From NCBI RefSeq assembly GCF_001039355.2, contig NW_019775389.1:194380-258379 (forward strand): 64,000 nt of DNA. The letters run 5' to 3'. The notes under the pieces were generated by a model. That model saw only the letters and a program-made list of their open reading frames with translations. It made no database searches and was not told the DNA's origin. The position numbers and the translations under genes were made by a program. The DNA comes from Lingula anatina (Eukaryota; Brachiopoda; Lingulata; Lingulida; Lingulidae). Numbering within the stretch: the first letter of the stretch is position 1; every line of letters begins with the position of its first letter. This document shows, in pieces, positions 49,311 to 62,649 of this stretch.

Positions 49311-49470
49311 CGTTGAACAGAATGTAGAAAAGCTGGTGAATAAACGAGTAGGCCTATGTTGGAAACAAGACGCGTGTGTAAATCTGCCAAACTGATCGCA
49401 TTCAGCTAGTCCCAGCGGAGTTTGATCGATCTTCGTAAGACCGATAGTTCATTGGAAACGAACCCTTATT
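48756..49470. mobile_element. Family B inverted-repeat element containing the N gap
   Basis: The left arm is CATTCCCAGTGAAACTATCG, TACGTAGATCGATCCAACTC and GTGGGGACTCTCGCTGAAAT. The right arm is ATCGCATTCAGCTAGTCCCA, GCGGAGTTTGATCGATCTTC and GATAGTTCATTGGAAACG. They are inverted complements on either side of a poly-C tract and the N run, so the unsequenced bases are probably element interior. Confidence 0.65.
48851..49279. other. Assembly gap (429 N)
   Basis: A run of N bounded on both sides by poly-C. Apparent proline or glycine open frames across it are artefacts. Confidence 0.99.
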
Positions 49471-50339
49471 CTTCGTAAAAAAAAAATCAGATTTCCAGTG
49501 CTTCCGTACTAGACTTTATCTACAGGATAATGATCCACAGCCATGATTGCTTCAAATCTGACCCACGCATCTGTACGATACTCGATCTCTATCTTTACTG
49601 CATCGCAGCACGTTATGGACTCAGAACCTTATTTTTCCCCATCGTTCCACATACAACGGCACAACACTTAGAATACAACATGTTCCTCCCCTCACACCAT
49701 AGAAAATTTATAATTACATTTATGAACATGCCCATCATAATATTTCAATGTTGTGTAAAATGTGTAGAATCTGATCATGTTAAAGATGTCTAGATGTTTA
49801 GATGCCCACTGTTATATGTGAGTTCGTATCACTTCGCCCTAGTATTATTCAAAGAGATCTACCTAAAATAAGGGAAAATCTATCTCGTTACTTAATTTTT
49901 GACACAGACAAGTAAAAGGTGGCACAGATGAAGTGTCACTGAAATATAACTAATTGCCAAAAGTGTCACATGAGTCAGTTTATACCGAGCTAGTCAAAAG
50001 TGTCATTTATCTGTCAAGTTGGTATAGAAAAACATTCAATATGCACGGCCTTCCGTGTAGGGTGCTATTAAAATGACTGCTTGTCATGCGATGGGAAATA
50101 GTCCTATAGTCATAAATATACATTAACCTTACCAATCAGATTTATATTTTTTCATTTGCTTGAAATAATCCTAGCAGCAGGCTCAAACCGCTGTTGTGGG
50201 GTGGGGGTGGGGGTGATAGGGTAAGCTACCGGTAGTCCTTAGGCAGTCACCTGTAAACACTGTGGCGACTTCCCCGAGGCTGACCAGTGAATCCAATTTT
50301 AACGCTTATGTATAGATATAGTGAAATTATTCCTAAAAC

Positions 50340-50486
50340 CTACCCTCTACCAGGGCGACAGCTTGATTTTTCACAAGATATTCACAGATTTTCAAAGACA
50401 CTGACTTTAGATAAATAGACGGTCATTTGATTCTCGAGCTTTTTGAAAATGTGCCTATAAATATCTGCCACCCTGGTAGAGGGTAG
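50340..50486. mobile_element. Family F fold-back element
   Basis: CTACCCTCTACCAGGG at 50340-50355 and CCCTGGTAGAGGGTAG at 50471-50486 are a perfect 16-bp inverted pair around a non-coding interior with CACAAGATATTCACAGATTT. It is a small MITE-like unit with one copy seen. Confidence 0.75.
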
Positions 50487-51335
50487 CACTGCTCAACCGT
50501 TTGTCAGGACAGGAATACCCTCCTATACAATCTACCGGTATCACTAATTTCCCACTGATAAATGAGTTCTTTCCAAGCTACTGGGCAATTTTACCTGCAC
50601 GAGGTAATAATTAGATTCAGACACGTATTCCCGTAATTACATCATGAATCTCTTGTTTGATTAAAAACATGAAGATAACACTTTCATCCCACGCTCTTTG
50701 GGAGGAAGGGCTTCTGATAAAATAATCATAATAATATTGAGCAATGCACTAAATCCACCTTCCTCGAGGATATTTTTTCGAACAAGGTTTATTCAAACAA
50801 AATCGCCTCTAGCGTTATCTGCTGATAAGACTGTTAATATGATATGAATGAAAATGCAATTCCAAACAGAACACCGTTATGGCCTCTAGATAATTTGAAT
50901 TCAAGACATTTCTCGCGGTATACCAAGTAAAATAACACACCATTATGTCCTCTAAATCATTTGAATTCAAGTCGTCTCTCGCGGTAAAGGGGGCGCTCAT
51001 TCATTTGCACGCCACCAACATCAAATTTGGTTGTGTGGTCTCTCGGCGTGAACAAACTACGACAATCATGTCTACTTTACAGCCCAACAACATTTACAGT
51101 TACACACTATGCAAGCTAATATACATATATCCTCTTTAAATGTGTCACTTAAAGTCTTTGATGTTGAAGTTGTTACTTTATATTTTCTAAAATGGAGCTA
51201 AAATCGACATGCTGATGATAACAATAAATTTTTAAAATGCTGAAACTAAAAATAAAACAGATTTCTTCTTGGTTGGAAGCGGACCATTTGAATTATAGAA
51301 ATAATATATATTTTCATTATATCAGCCCTGCATTT

Positions 51336-54300
51336 TTTCATTACTTTTCGTCAAATGATAAATTGGGTTACTCACACAACCCTAGCGACACCAGATTAAA
51401 CATAGAGGAGAGATATTATTATATAAAAATCGAAACCCCTCTTTATATTTAAATATTTGTTGTTGTTATTTACAAATGTATATAGTATTGTGGTTCTTTG
51501 TTTCTCGAAACACATTCAGGCATAAAATTTAACAAAGGTGTTGCCACATCAGTCGTAAGATGTCCCCTGGCAACACTTTTGTTTAATTTTATGTATTCGT
51601 TTTTCTACTTACAGCTGCAAATCTAAGTTCTGGAGTCTATATAGCCTCTAAAAGTTTTGAAACGGTAACGGTAACAATTAATTCAACTAACTAACTTCTA
51701 TTTATTCTCTTCAAAACTAACTCTCTTCTACTCACTAACTCCTCTTGCTCATAACTTCTATTTCTGATTTTCCAGTCCTATATAGGCCTACGCGGCAGAA
51801 GCCAAAGCGTGCCTGACCCCCCACTGCTCAACAGTGACGGAAGTTCTCGGCTATGTCAGCGGCGGCAGAAAGAAATCTGCATCAGGACAGAAATTTGCGC
51901 CGGGTGTGACAAGAATGGTTCTCCCCTAAGAACCATAGTCCGTTCCCCATTACTTCAAGTCTTGATACAGGTAACATTCGTCCCATAAACTTACCCCAAT
52001 ACTCTGACCAACCCTAAACTGTTTTAGTATATCTTATTCGACCCCGGACTTCCAGTCTAGGACTACCATTCCTGTCACACCGGTAGAACTTCCGCACCAC
52101 CGACTAGAACGGCATCCCTCAGGCAAGGTATCCAGACGCATCCCTCCATCCAACACCCGTCAGTTACACCCCGCTGCAGGCACACTTAACACCCTGACAG
52201 CATTTACAATTACCCAGCAACAATATTTTAATTATAATGTGTCTGTTTTACGTTCTCCGTCATTGTATTTCCTGCAATTTTGCACTCACTTGCCCCTAAA
52301 TGAGGACAATAAAAATATGCATATAAATTAATCTGACGGTATTTAAGCTTGATATTCATTCATGAAAAGCTAATGTGATAAGGGCATAAATTTGATAATT
52401 TTTGAAAACATGATGTTTTATTTAGTAATGGATATATTAGCTTTCCCAGCTAGCAGACAGATCTAGAGGTGGGGCCTAGGTGTGAGATGGTGTAGCTGTC
52501 ACTCCGTGCCAGAACATCTCGACGGGTATCAAAGGTATGTGCCACAGAGGCCAGTGTAGCACTGCTTTCTCCTTAACCGTTTGTGAAACTGCTGTTGCCG
52601 ATCAGTACATTTTATGTATGCGCTAGATTTTAGACAATTATGTATAACATTAGTCTGTATATTTGATAGAAACATCACATATAGTGTTAAAACTGTTACA
52701 CGTACGGAGGATGTCAAAAACAGTAAACTGAGACGTGGTTTGTGTCGCATACACTCGGGTGAAATGCGTGAATGTAAAATACACCAGGTTCGGGTCCGTG
52801 TGGGCCCAGAGGTATACTAACTGGACCGGTCCACTTTCACAGGCCCTTACACGTTCAGTTTTTAATCTGGTCAAGTCCTTAAACGTTATGTTTTCAATCT
52901 CTCACAATGGGACGAACCAGAGAAGTATACCGCTCAATAAATGCACCAGCCCTCAGCCAGTTATACAATACGTGACACCCCCGTGCTTAGCACTAGTACT
53001 CGTACACATCACTTAGCTCGCTCTCTAGCTCCTACTAGATCTGTTACTTGAGTTATACTGACCCGCTCATAGGTTAACTGTTAGCCATTAGTCCTGCTCT
53101 CCGGCGGTCACCCTTCGTCAACCCCTCAGTCTGTCAACCGGCCGTCTTGCTCTGTTGGGGTGTTAGAACTAAGAAGTTGGCTGTCTGAATAAAATACACA
53201 TAATATCATCCATTAACGCGATAGTGGGTATCACTAAAAACGTTAAATATTCCAGTCTTGGTTGTTTAATGTCTGTGTTATGTAGCCACGAATCGCATCC
53301 CCGTGCTCTTTAGGAATGCTTGATCTCTCTAAATATGATTACAGAAAAAAGACTAGTCATGAATTTAGAACATTAAATGTCCATTTGAAACTAATGTGGT
53401 CATCGCAACGAAACGCGACGTTGTCATTATTTCGAATCGAGTTAATTGTTGGAGTTTTGAGGCCAGTATTTCCCCATAAAATTGACATGATAGTATAATG
53501 AAAACCAAGTGAAAACGTGTGGGTAATTAAAAAGTGGCACACCTTTATACCTGTGGAGTTAATAAAACTTAACAGTCCACTGTTCCCCTTCTATTCTGTG
53601 ACCTACTTACCGGTTTGAGAAGTATGAAAAGAAAATTGGTGTTTTGCTATACTAGTATTCCGGCGAACAATAGAGCCACATTCTCTTTACCTGCAGTTGA
53701 CATTGGGAAAACCTCTGCACTAACAAGAAGGCATATAATCTGAGTAAGCAAACTGGGATGCCACATCCAAGATAGAGGCTTACCTGAGTTATTTGCGTTC
53801 ACTGTCACGCCTAATCTCACGGTTTGTGTACAAAGACATCTACGTCGAACCCGCAAGCACTTTCAGTATCCCCACGCCACGCCCACTTGGGGATAAAGTT
53901 GAAATTATCCTCGCAACCAAGGGGCAGGGCGAGGGCAGAACTCAAGCAGGCCCTATCCATGTATAAACAATGATCGTGCCGGTGGAAATTGTGGGAAGAC
54001 TGGTTTTCAGTTGATGGGACATGTTATTGAAGGGTCTTGTGTCATATTGCGTGTTTTGGAGTGCATTGGATTCGAACGTCAAGTAGAGGTGAGTAAATTC
54101 ATGAACACACGTGGGCTAGCTGTAATATCAATGGGTACTCACGAGTGCGCTGGTAAATGATGGACCCCCCCCCCCCCCATCACCTCAGCACCCACCCTAC
54201 AGGGTACGCCCGCACACACTCCACCCCCAAAATGTTTAAAATGAATAATGAATGAATAATGAAAGAATAATGAAATAAATTGGAACTGGGGCCTTGAGTA

Positions 54301-55536
54301 TCATCCATGTACCTGCATGTATTTGTTGGCGTAGTTTATACCAAATAAGCATGCACGTAAACCGATTCAACGAGTGAAATAATTAGCGGTATCCAGGCCC
54401 AGAGATATAAAAAATGATGTGCGAATACTCACGTTCTACCATGTAATGTACTGGAATTACTACCGCCTGTCACGTATACATATGACGCCCGGTCTTTACA
54501 CTGAGCACAAATCAGTCCCTGCTTTGAAATGGCTTTATGGACTCCACGGTATGTAAACACTCTCTGTGATACTGCTGGTGTAGAGGGCGGGTTGCGCCCT
54601 TTCACGCGACTCCCATTGCATAATTCAATTCACAAATAAGACCCGTTCACATCATCCCCAGCTTATCCATACCTATATCCAACTCAACACAAACCATGTA
54701 CTTGTTATTATTACCTAACAACATGTCACTCCTGTCTCTAGCATGTTAACTTATATCCAATTAATAAATCAACATATTTTAAATATTATAACCTGTGCTA
54801 AAGTTTTAACAGTTCCATGCACATCTATATTGAGGCGTACCTTTGTGTCATATGGATCGATTTAGGAGCGACATTGATAATCCGAAAGTGACCGCGCCTT
54901 CTAAACTGTAGCTCTACTACCATGTGCTGTTCCAACACAGTCCGATCAATACCCCTGCTTCATATTATATTTACCTGGCGAGTTAGGCGTGACGTACCTG
55001 CCCTATTATATAAAAACCACTTCAATACCCAGGTATAGAATGTCAAAGGAGAGAAAAGCCCCGTGACGGCAGGCAGTTTACTGGGTCAAAGCGCCTTACA
55101 GAGAGACAGCCATGTTCTGCCGGACAGAGAGAGAGCAGTTTGGGCTGGGTTCTCTGTGACATCGATGTCACGTCAGGGCTGAGTGGAACACAGAAAACCA
55201 TGATCACAGCTCACCGTCCATGAACTGTATCCACGTAAGTGACTCACCGTGTATACTGCTTGTCGTACAGACCCACCAAAAGTGCTGGTAGCAAAAGACG
55301 TGTGCCGGTAAAGCCTAGCTTACATTTGCCACGGGCGCGGTACGATGAAATCGTGTATGATTTACCGTGCGATTTTAATGTCATCGTCAGTAGCTACGGG
55401 CTACGCCGGCGAGCACGTTTATATTATATACGTGTGCCATACCATTTCGCTGACATGAGCGAGAGGTTATGTTATGTAGGGGGAAAAATCTGTTTGTCTG
55501 TGAAAAGTGATCGAGCGAAGCCCTTTCAGTCTCAAT
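51336..55536. repeat. 4 kb tandem duplication, unit 1
   Basis: Starts at TTTCATTACTTTTCGTCAAA and ends at CCCTTTCAGTCTCAAT, immediately before the lone N at 55537. The same text, in the same order, occupies 55538-59353. Unit 1 is longer because of about 385 bp (near 52573-52957) absent from unit 2. No gene was recognised inside. Confidence 0.92.
51903..52083. mobile_element. Family D inverted-repeat element (in duplication unit 1)
   Basis: Ends GTGTGACAAGAATGG and CCATTCCTGTCACAC are inverted complements. The interior has AGTCCGTTCCCCATTACTT and ACCCCGGACTTCCAG. Confidence 0.8.
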
Positions 55537-55537
55537 N
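55537..55537. other. Single N at a duplication junction
   Basis: The base lies exactly between the end of unit 1 and the start of unit 2 of the 4 kb duplication. Confidence 0.9.
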
Positions 55538-58500
55538 TTTCATTACTTTTCGTCAAATGATAAATTGGGTTACTCACACAACCCTAGCGACACCAGATTA
55601 AACATAGAGGAGAGATATTATTATATAAAAATCGAAACCCCTCTTTATATTTAAATATTTGTTGTTGTTATTTACAAATGTATATAGTATTGTGGTTCTT
55701 TGTTTCTCGAAACACATTCAGGCATAAAATTTAACAAAGGTGTTGCCACATCAGTCGTAAGATGTCCCCTGGCAACACTTTTGTTTAATTTTATGTATTC
55801 GTTTTTCTACTTACAGCTGCAAATCTAAGTTCTGGAGTCTATATAGCCTCTAAAAGTTTTGAAACGGTAACGGTAACAATTAATTCAACTAACTAACTTC
55901 TTTTTATTCTCTTCAAAACTAACTCTCTTCTACTCACTAACTCCTCTTGCTCATAACTTCTATTTCTGATTTTCCAGTCCTATATAGGCCTACGCGGCAG
56001 AAGCCAAAGCGTGCCTGACCCCCCACTGCTCAACAGTGACGGAAGTTCTCGGCTATGACAGCAGCGGTAGAAAGAAATCTGCATCAGGACAGAAATTTGC
56101 GCCGGGTGTGACAAGAATGGTTCTCCCCTAAGAACCATAGTCCGTTCCCCATTACTTCAAGTCTTGATACAGGTAACATTCGTCCCATAAACTTACCCCA
56201 ATACTCTGACCAACCCTAACCTGTTCTAGTATATCTTATTCGACCCCGGACTTCCATTCCTAGGACTACCATTCCTGTCACACCGGTGGAACTTCCGCAC
56301 CACCGACTAGAACGGCATCCCTCAGGCAAGGTATCCAGACGCATCCCTCCATCCAACACCCGTCAGTTACACCCCGCTGCAGGCACACTTAACACCCTGA
56401 CAGCATTTACAATTACCCAGCAACAATATTTTAATTATAATGTGTCTGTTTTACGTTCTCCGTCATTGTATTTCCTGCAATTTTGCACTCACTTGCCCCT
56501 AAATGAGGACAATAAAAATATGCATATAAATTAATCCGAAGGTATTTAAGACTGATATTCATTCATGGAAAGCTAATGTGATAAGGGTATAAATTTGATA
56601 ATTTTTGAAAACTTGATTTTATATTTGGTAATGGATATATTGACTTTCCAAGACAGTTCTAAGAGAGGGGTCTATATTTGAGATGATGCAGTGTCACTCC
56701 GTGCAATATTTACCAGAACATCAAGGTAAGTGTCAGCAGAGACTATGGTAGCAGTGCATTCTCCTAAACTGTATGTTATACAATACGTGACACCCACTCG
56801 TGCTCAGCACTAGTACTCGTAGACATCACTTAGCTCGCTCTCTAGCCTCTACTAGACCTGTTACATAGAGTTATACTGACCCGCTCACTGTGCTGTCACG
56901 TAGGTTAACTGTTAGCCATTAGTCCTGCTCTCCGGCGGTCACCCTTCGTCAACCCCTCAGTCTGCCAACCGGACGTCTTGCTCTGTTGAGGTGTTAGAAC
57001 TAAGAAGTTGGCTGTCTGAATAAAATACACATAATATCATCCATTAACTCGATAGCGAGTATCGTTAGAAACGTTAAATATTCCAGTCTTGGTTGTTTAA
57101 TGTCTGTGTTATGTAGCCACGAATAGCATCCCCGTGCTGGTTAGGAATGCTTGATCTCTCTAAATATGATTACAGAAAATAGACTAGTCATGAATTGAGA
57201 ATATTAAATGTCCATTTGAAACTAATGTGGTCAACGCAACGAAACGCGACGTTGTCATTATTTCGAATCGAGTAAATTGTTGGAGTTTTGAGGCCAGTAT
57301 TTCCCATAAAATTGACATGATAGTATAATGAAAACCAAGTGAAAACGTGTGGGTAATTAAAAAGTGGCACACCTTTATACCTGTGGAGTTAATAAAACTT
57401 AACAGTCCACTGTTCCCCTTCTATTCTGTGACCTACTTACCGGTTTGAGAAGTATGAAAAGAAAATTGGTGTTTTGCTATACTAGTATTCCGGCGAACAA
57501 TAGAGCCACATTCTCTTTACCTGCAGTTGACATTGGGAAAACCTCTGCACTAACAAGAAGGCATATAATCTGAGTAAGCAAACTGGGATGCCACATCCAA
57601 GATAGAGGCTTACCTGAGTTATTTGCGTTCACTGTCACGCCTAATCTCACTGTTTGTGTACAAAGACATCTACGTCGAACCCGCAAGCACTTCCAGTATC
57701 CCCACGCCACGCCCACTTGGGGATAAAGTTGAAATTATCCTCGCAACCAAGGGGCAGGGCGAGGACAGAACTCAAGCAGGCCCTAGCCATGTATAAACAA
57801 TGATCACGCCGGGGGAAATTGTGGGAAGACTGGTTTTCAGTTGATGGGACATGTTATTGGAGGGTCTTGTGTCATATTGCGTGTTTTGGGGTGTACTGGA
57901 TTCGCACGCCAAGTATAGGTGAGTAAATACATGAACACACGTGGGCTAGCTGTAATATCAATGAGCACGCACGTGGTGCTGGTAATAGGTGGAGCACCCC
58001 CCCCCCTCCCACCCCAGCACCCACCCTACAGGGTACGTCCGCACACACTCCACCCCAAAATGTTTAAAATGAATAATTAATGAATAATGAATAATGAAAT
58101 AAAGTGGAACTGAAGCCCTGAGTATCATCCGTATACCAGCATGTATTTGTTGGCATAGTTTAAACCAAATAAGCATGCACGTAAACCGATTCAACGAGTG
58201 AAATAATTAGCGGTATCCAGGCCCAGAGATATAAAAAATGATGTGTGAATACTCACGTTCTACCATGTAATGTACTGGAATTACTACCGCCTGTCAGATA
58301 TATTCACATGACGCCCGGTCTCTGCACTAGCACACATCAGTCCCTGCTTTGCAATGGCTTTATGGACACCACGGTATGTAAACACTCTCTGTGATACTGC
58401 GGGTTGCGCCCTTTCACGCGACTCCCGGCAGAATTCAATTACAAATAAAACCCGTTCACATCATCCCCAGCTTTTTTGTACCTATCTAGTTTATATCCAA

Positions 58501-59353
58501 CTGAACACAAACCATGTACTTCTTATTATTACTTCCTGTATAACAAGACACTCCTGCCTCTAGTGTGTTAACTTATAGCCAATTAATCAATCAACTTATT
58601 TTAAATATTATAACCTGTGCTATAGTTTAAACAGCTCCATGTAAATACATATTGAGGCGTACCTTTGCGTCATATGGATCGATTTAGGAGCGACATTGAT
58701 AATCCGAAAGTGACCGCGCCTTCTACACTGTAGCTCCACTACCCTGCACTGTTCGAGTACAGTCCGATCAATACCCCTGCTTCATATTATATTTACCTGG
58801 CGAGTTAGGCGTGACGTACCTGCCCTATTATATAAAACCACTTCAATACCCAGGTATAGAATGTCAAAGGAGAGAAAAGCCCCGTGACGGCAGGCAGTTT
58901 ACTGGGTCAAAGCGCCTTACAGAGAGACAGCCATGTTCTGCCGGACAGAGAGAGAGCAGTTTGGGCTGGGTTCTCTGTGACATCGGTGTCACGTCAGGGC
59001 TGAGTGGAACACAGAAAACCACGATCACAGCTCACCGTCCATGAACTGTATCCACGTAAGTGACTCACCGTGTATACTGCTTGTCGTACAGACCCACCAA
59101 ACGTGCTGGTAGCAAAAGACGTGTGCGGTAAAGCCTAGCTTACATTTGCCACGGGCGCGGTACGATGAAATTGTGTATGATTTACCGTGCGATTTTAATG
59201 ACATCGTCAGTAGCTACGGGCTACGCCGGCGAGCACGTTTATATTATATACGTGTGCCATACCATTTCGCTTATATGAGCTTGAAATTATGAGGGGGGGG
59301 GGGGTTCGGGTTGTCGGTGAAAAGTGATCGTAAGGAGCCCTTTCAGTCTCAGT
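55538..59353. repeat. 4 kb tandem duplication, unit 2
   Basis: Begins with the same bases as 51336 and runs to CCCTTTCAGTCTCAGTG, after which sequence is unique. It lacks the 385 bp segment and has small indels and substitutions relative to unit 1, more so toward its right end. Confidence 0.92.
56103..56286. mobile_element. Family D inverted-repeat element (in duplication unit 2)
   Basis: The counterpart of the copy at 51903 within the second unit, so not an independent insertion. Confidence 0.8.
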
Positions 59354-59663
59354 GCAAACATTACCACGATTACAACAAGTCCACCAAACAATACCCGTAC
59401 CGTAACTGTGCGATGCCACGTACGATAATGCGTGGGCCTACGGGTTTACAATTTTCAAAATTTGACAGAAGTTTTAGATTGACTTGTCCGTAAATCCGTA
59501 CGATTCCGTAAGAAAAGAGATGTATGCGTACACCGTACGGGCATCGTATGGCAAATGTGACCTAGGTTTAAGAAATGGATTTAAATATTGACTTGACAAA
59601 CGTTTTCCCCATACTTCCCTCAGTGTAAATAACTAGTGCGAGATATTACACAACTTCAGAGTC

Positions 59664-59837
59664 AGGTGTGACAGGAATGGCAGTCCTAGGAATGAAAGTC
59701 CGGGGTCCAATATGATTAGTACAGGTTAAGGTTTAACCGTTGGGGTAAATATATTGGACGAATGTCACCTGTCACCTGTAACAAAGCAAGGAGCAAAGGA
59801 CTACGGTTCTATGCGGACTTCCATTCCTGTCACACCT
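59664..59837. mobile_element. Family D inverted-repeat element
   Basis: Ends CAGGTGTGACAGGAATGG and CCATTCCTGTCACACCTG are perfect inverted complements. The interior GTCCGGGGTCCAATATGATT and GTACAGGTTAAGG match the copy at 43934. This is the best-preserved pair of ends in the window. Confidence 0.88.
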
Positions 59838-61496
59838 GTCCTGACAGTCAGCCCTTCAGACTTATACAACTGATGGCTGAGGACTAAAGACGACACAGGA
59901 GTAGACAAGCTGTCTTCTTGGTTACTGCGAGAGTTTAGGTCTTGGAGACACATGGCAACTGGGCCGTTAAAACGCGTTTTGAATCCTTCTGTGATTTGAG
60001 CATTGTCAAAAAACTTTCTAATACCTTGGGTCCCTCGTTAGTGTCGTTGGTGGGCATGATCCCATGTAAATTTTTTAAGAATTTTTCTTTAATTTTATTC
60101 TTCAATTTCGTTGATTTATTTGTTTAATCTGTACACTTTTTTCTGTAAACATGAGATCAGATGCCATTAATTTGTGTGAACGTCGTGTGTAATTGAGGTT
60201 CCTCTAAAACGTAGCAGACCACAGTTAAGTGGTCTAGATCCCTTACACTCGTGTACAGTATACTACAAAATGTGAAACAGTCGTAATTTGACAACATTGA
60301 AATGATCGATCAATTGTCCCCAACCTCCAAAAGGAGAAAATGTCACATACACGGAAGTGTCGTGATCCGTATAAGCTGTTGTTAAATGATACACTGCAGC
60401 ATTAGAATAATCGATTTCATTGCGAAAAATTAGTGCTTCTTCATTATCCAACTTGCAAATAATTGATATCTTTAAAAGCTCTCGTTTTGACAGTTCAATA
60501 TGGGAAACGTTTTTTCAATCTTGTAATTGCCGTGATACATGTATTACAAGAGGGACTATTTTCACGATTATTATTATATCTGCAATTTAAGACTCATAAC
60601 CGACAATTATTTAGCATAAGCTAGAATTCTTCGTCTCCGTTAGATCACACCAGTCTGAAGACGGTCTCCCACCAAGTTAGCTGAAAGCTAATAATGAGGA
60701 AAAATTCCAGCCTGTGCTAAATGATTATTGTTTATGATTCAATTGCCAAGCTGATTAACATATTTGCTAATTTAAAACTAATATATTTTATCAGGATTTA
60801 CTAATAGGCCCTATATTTTATCAGAACTAACTATATCAAGGCAACTATTAACGCTTGGTAAAGAGGCAAATGTTTGCCACATGTACAAGAAATAATGCGC
60901 TTTCTTATTGGTAATGGGATGTAAGTACACCAATGCATTAAACGGGTCTATTTATTTAATGCATTTGCATACTTCCCGATAACATTTAATTGCCATTTGA
61001 CGCTAATGGCGCGAACACAGAGCAACAACTTATTACAAGGACCAGTATTACATAAGACTTTGACCAGAGAATATTGTAAGGTGTAGAGAGAGAAATCACT
61101 GTTATCGTGTGATTACGAACGAATACAAAAATGCACATGTAGTGCCACTGATAAGTTACATAAAACCAATGGCCACCCGTCGGGGACGTAGAGGGTCTTG
61201 TGACCCCTCTTAGCCGCGGGACCACCTTTTAAAGAAGTCATCCATTTTTACCTCCGTTTTCTCAAGTCTACAAGCAGTAGAGTTTTTACACCCACCTCCT
61301 TCGCAGAGTATAAGGTAAAAAGCTAAAAATGATGACCTTTGACAGCAATTTGGATCATCATTTTTATTAGAGAGGGTATTTAGCCCCTCCACCCCCCACC
61401 CCCCCAAACGTACGGTTTGTAAATTTGTGAAAATGGTGATAAAAATGGATGACTCTTAACTTGTCTCCCTTCACAAGAATCAGGGACCCAAGATAT

Positions 61497-61640
61497 AATC
61501 AGCTAGGGGGTAAAGATACTTACCACCCTAACAGCTTTATTAGGCGTGACAGATATGTAAGCCGGTTGAGTTGACAGCAATTTAGTGAGACTCCCCATGG
61601 AGATAAATCGATCCAAGTATCTGTGGGAATTGCCCCTCTG
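61497..61640. mobile_element. Family C element, partial
   Basis: CCTAACAGCTTTATTAGGCG, AAGCCGGTTGAGTTGA, GTGAGACTCCCCATGGAGAT and CGATCCAAGTATCTGTGGGA match the right half of the copies at 12903 and 48533. The left arm is missing or decayed. Confidence 0.6.
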
Positions 61641-62649
61641 TTTCGTTTTACGTCACAATTTTTTTTTTTTTTTAGTTTCATCCTCACGTTAATTAAACAA
61701 TTCGTGGCATACGCATCATTCCACTCCGCCCTTACCTTTGGTTTCTCCGATGTCAAATTCAAAGAAAATTAATTTACTAAAATGATCAATTCCGCCTGTG
61801 CAGGATATTGCAAAACATGTCTGTTAAACTGTCATCAAAAGACATCATTTTATTGGCTCATATTAAAATGCACAAAGACAAAAGCAGGAAAAGGCGTCAG
61901 TGTTATCACGATGAGCCGTCAAACTTATTGCCGCTCTGTTCTGTTATTAATTTTCAATGCAATGCTTCATCCTCTGTGCGTACGTATTCATGTTGTACTC
62001 TCAGCGCCTTGCTAGATTATGTTTTTTAAATCCCAAAAGTGAAATGTATATACACTGTACTGTGCAGACAGTTTAAATCACGTCAACTCCATTTTATATT
62101 TATAAATAAAAAATTACTTATTGTGGAATTTGACAATGTTTTGTAGAGTTCCTGTCTCAGTTTCATGTAATTGTACAGCTAGATTTTATTTTAGAATTTC
62201 CCCCACCTTTTCGCCGTGTAAATTTTCATTAAATCCCAGCGAGCGTATTACGTGATATGTGATACGCGCTAATAATTGCTTCTTACTTTATTCCAGAGCT
62301 GTCATGCTATCAGTGAGAAGCTAGGATACTTGGTTGACGTCTTGTCTGTCTTATGAAAGTGCAAGCCGCATTACATGAATGTCAACAGAAACCGTGCGAC
62401 CGACGTTCACGCAAAATAACAAACAGAATTCATGTTCCTAATGAGCGTTTGCTATGGAGATGCGACGACTGCAGCTACTGCATTGACGTGATCGGTGGAA
62501 AAATTCAGATTTTGAAGAAAAAGACGAATACGTAAGATTCACAAGTGTTCTTGAGACAGGAATTAAAAACGAGAGAACAGTATTGTGTTATAAAACGTTT
62601 ATAATTTATTACTTAAACGTGTTGTGAAATAGCAGCCAAAACAATAACC

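Larger units (their letters stand above)
48096..62649. other. Intergenic region between divergent paralogues
   Basis: No convincing protein gene. It holds family B and C elements, an N gap, a fold-back element at 50340, the 4 kb duplication (51336-59353) and three family D copies. Both paralogue promoters should lie near the two ends. Confidence 0.55.

Noticed and set aside
48767-49395. Long proline- or glycine-rich open frames
   Set aside because: They run through the N gap and poly-C tract and have no real codons in the middle.
60640-60720. Possible tRNA or other structured RNA near paired GTTAGCTGAAAGCTAA
   Set aside because: The stem is short and no cloverleaf or conserved tRNA boxes could be drawn.
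62353-62535. 60-codon frame with a CDDCSYC cluster just upstream of the second paralogue
   Set aside because: Short, no known domain, and more likely part of the 5' untranslated or promoter region of the gene at 62650. Kept only as a note.
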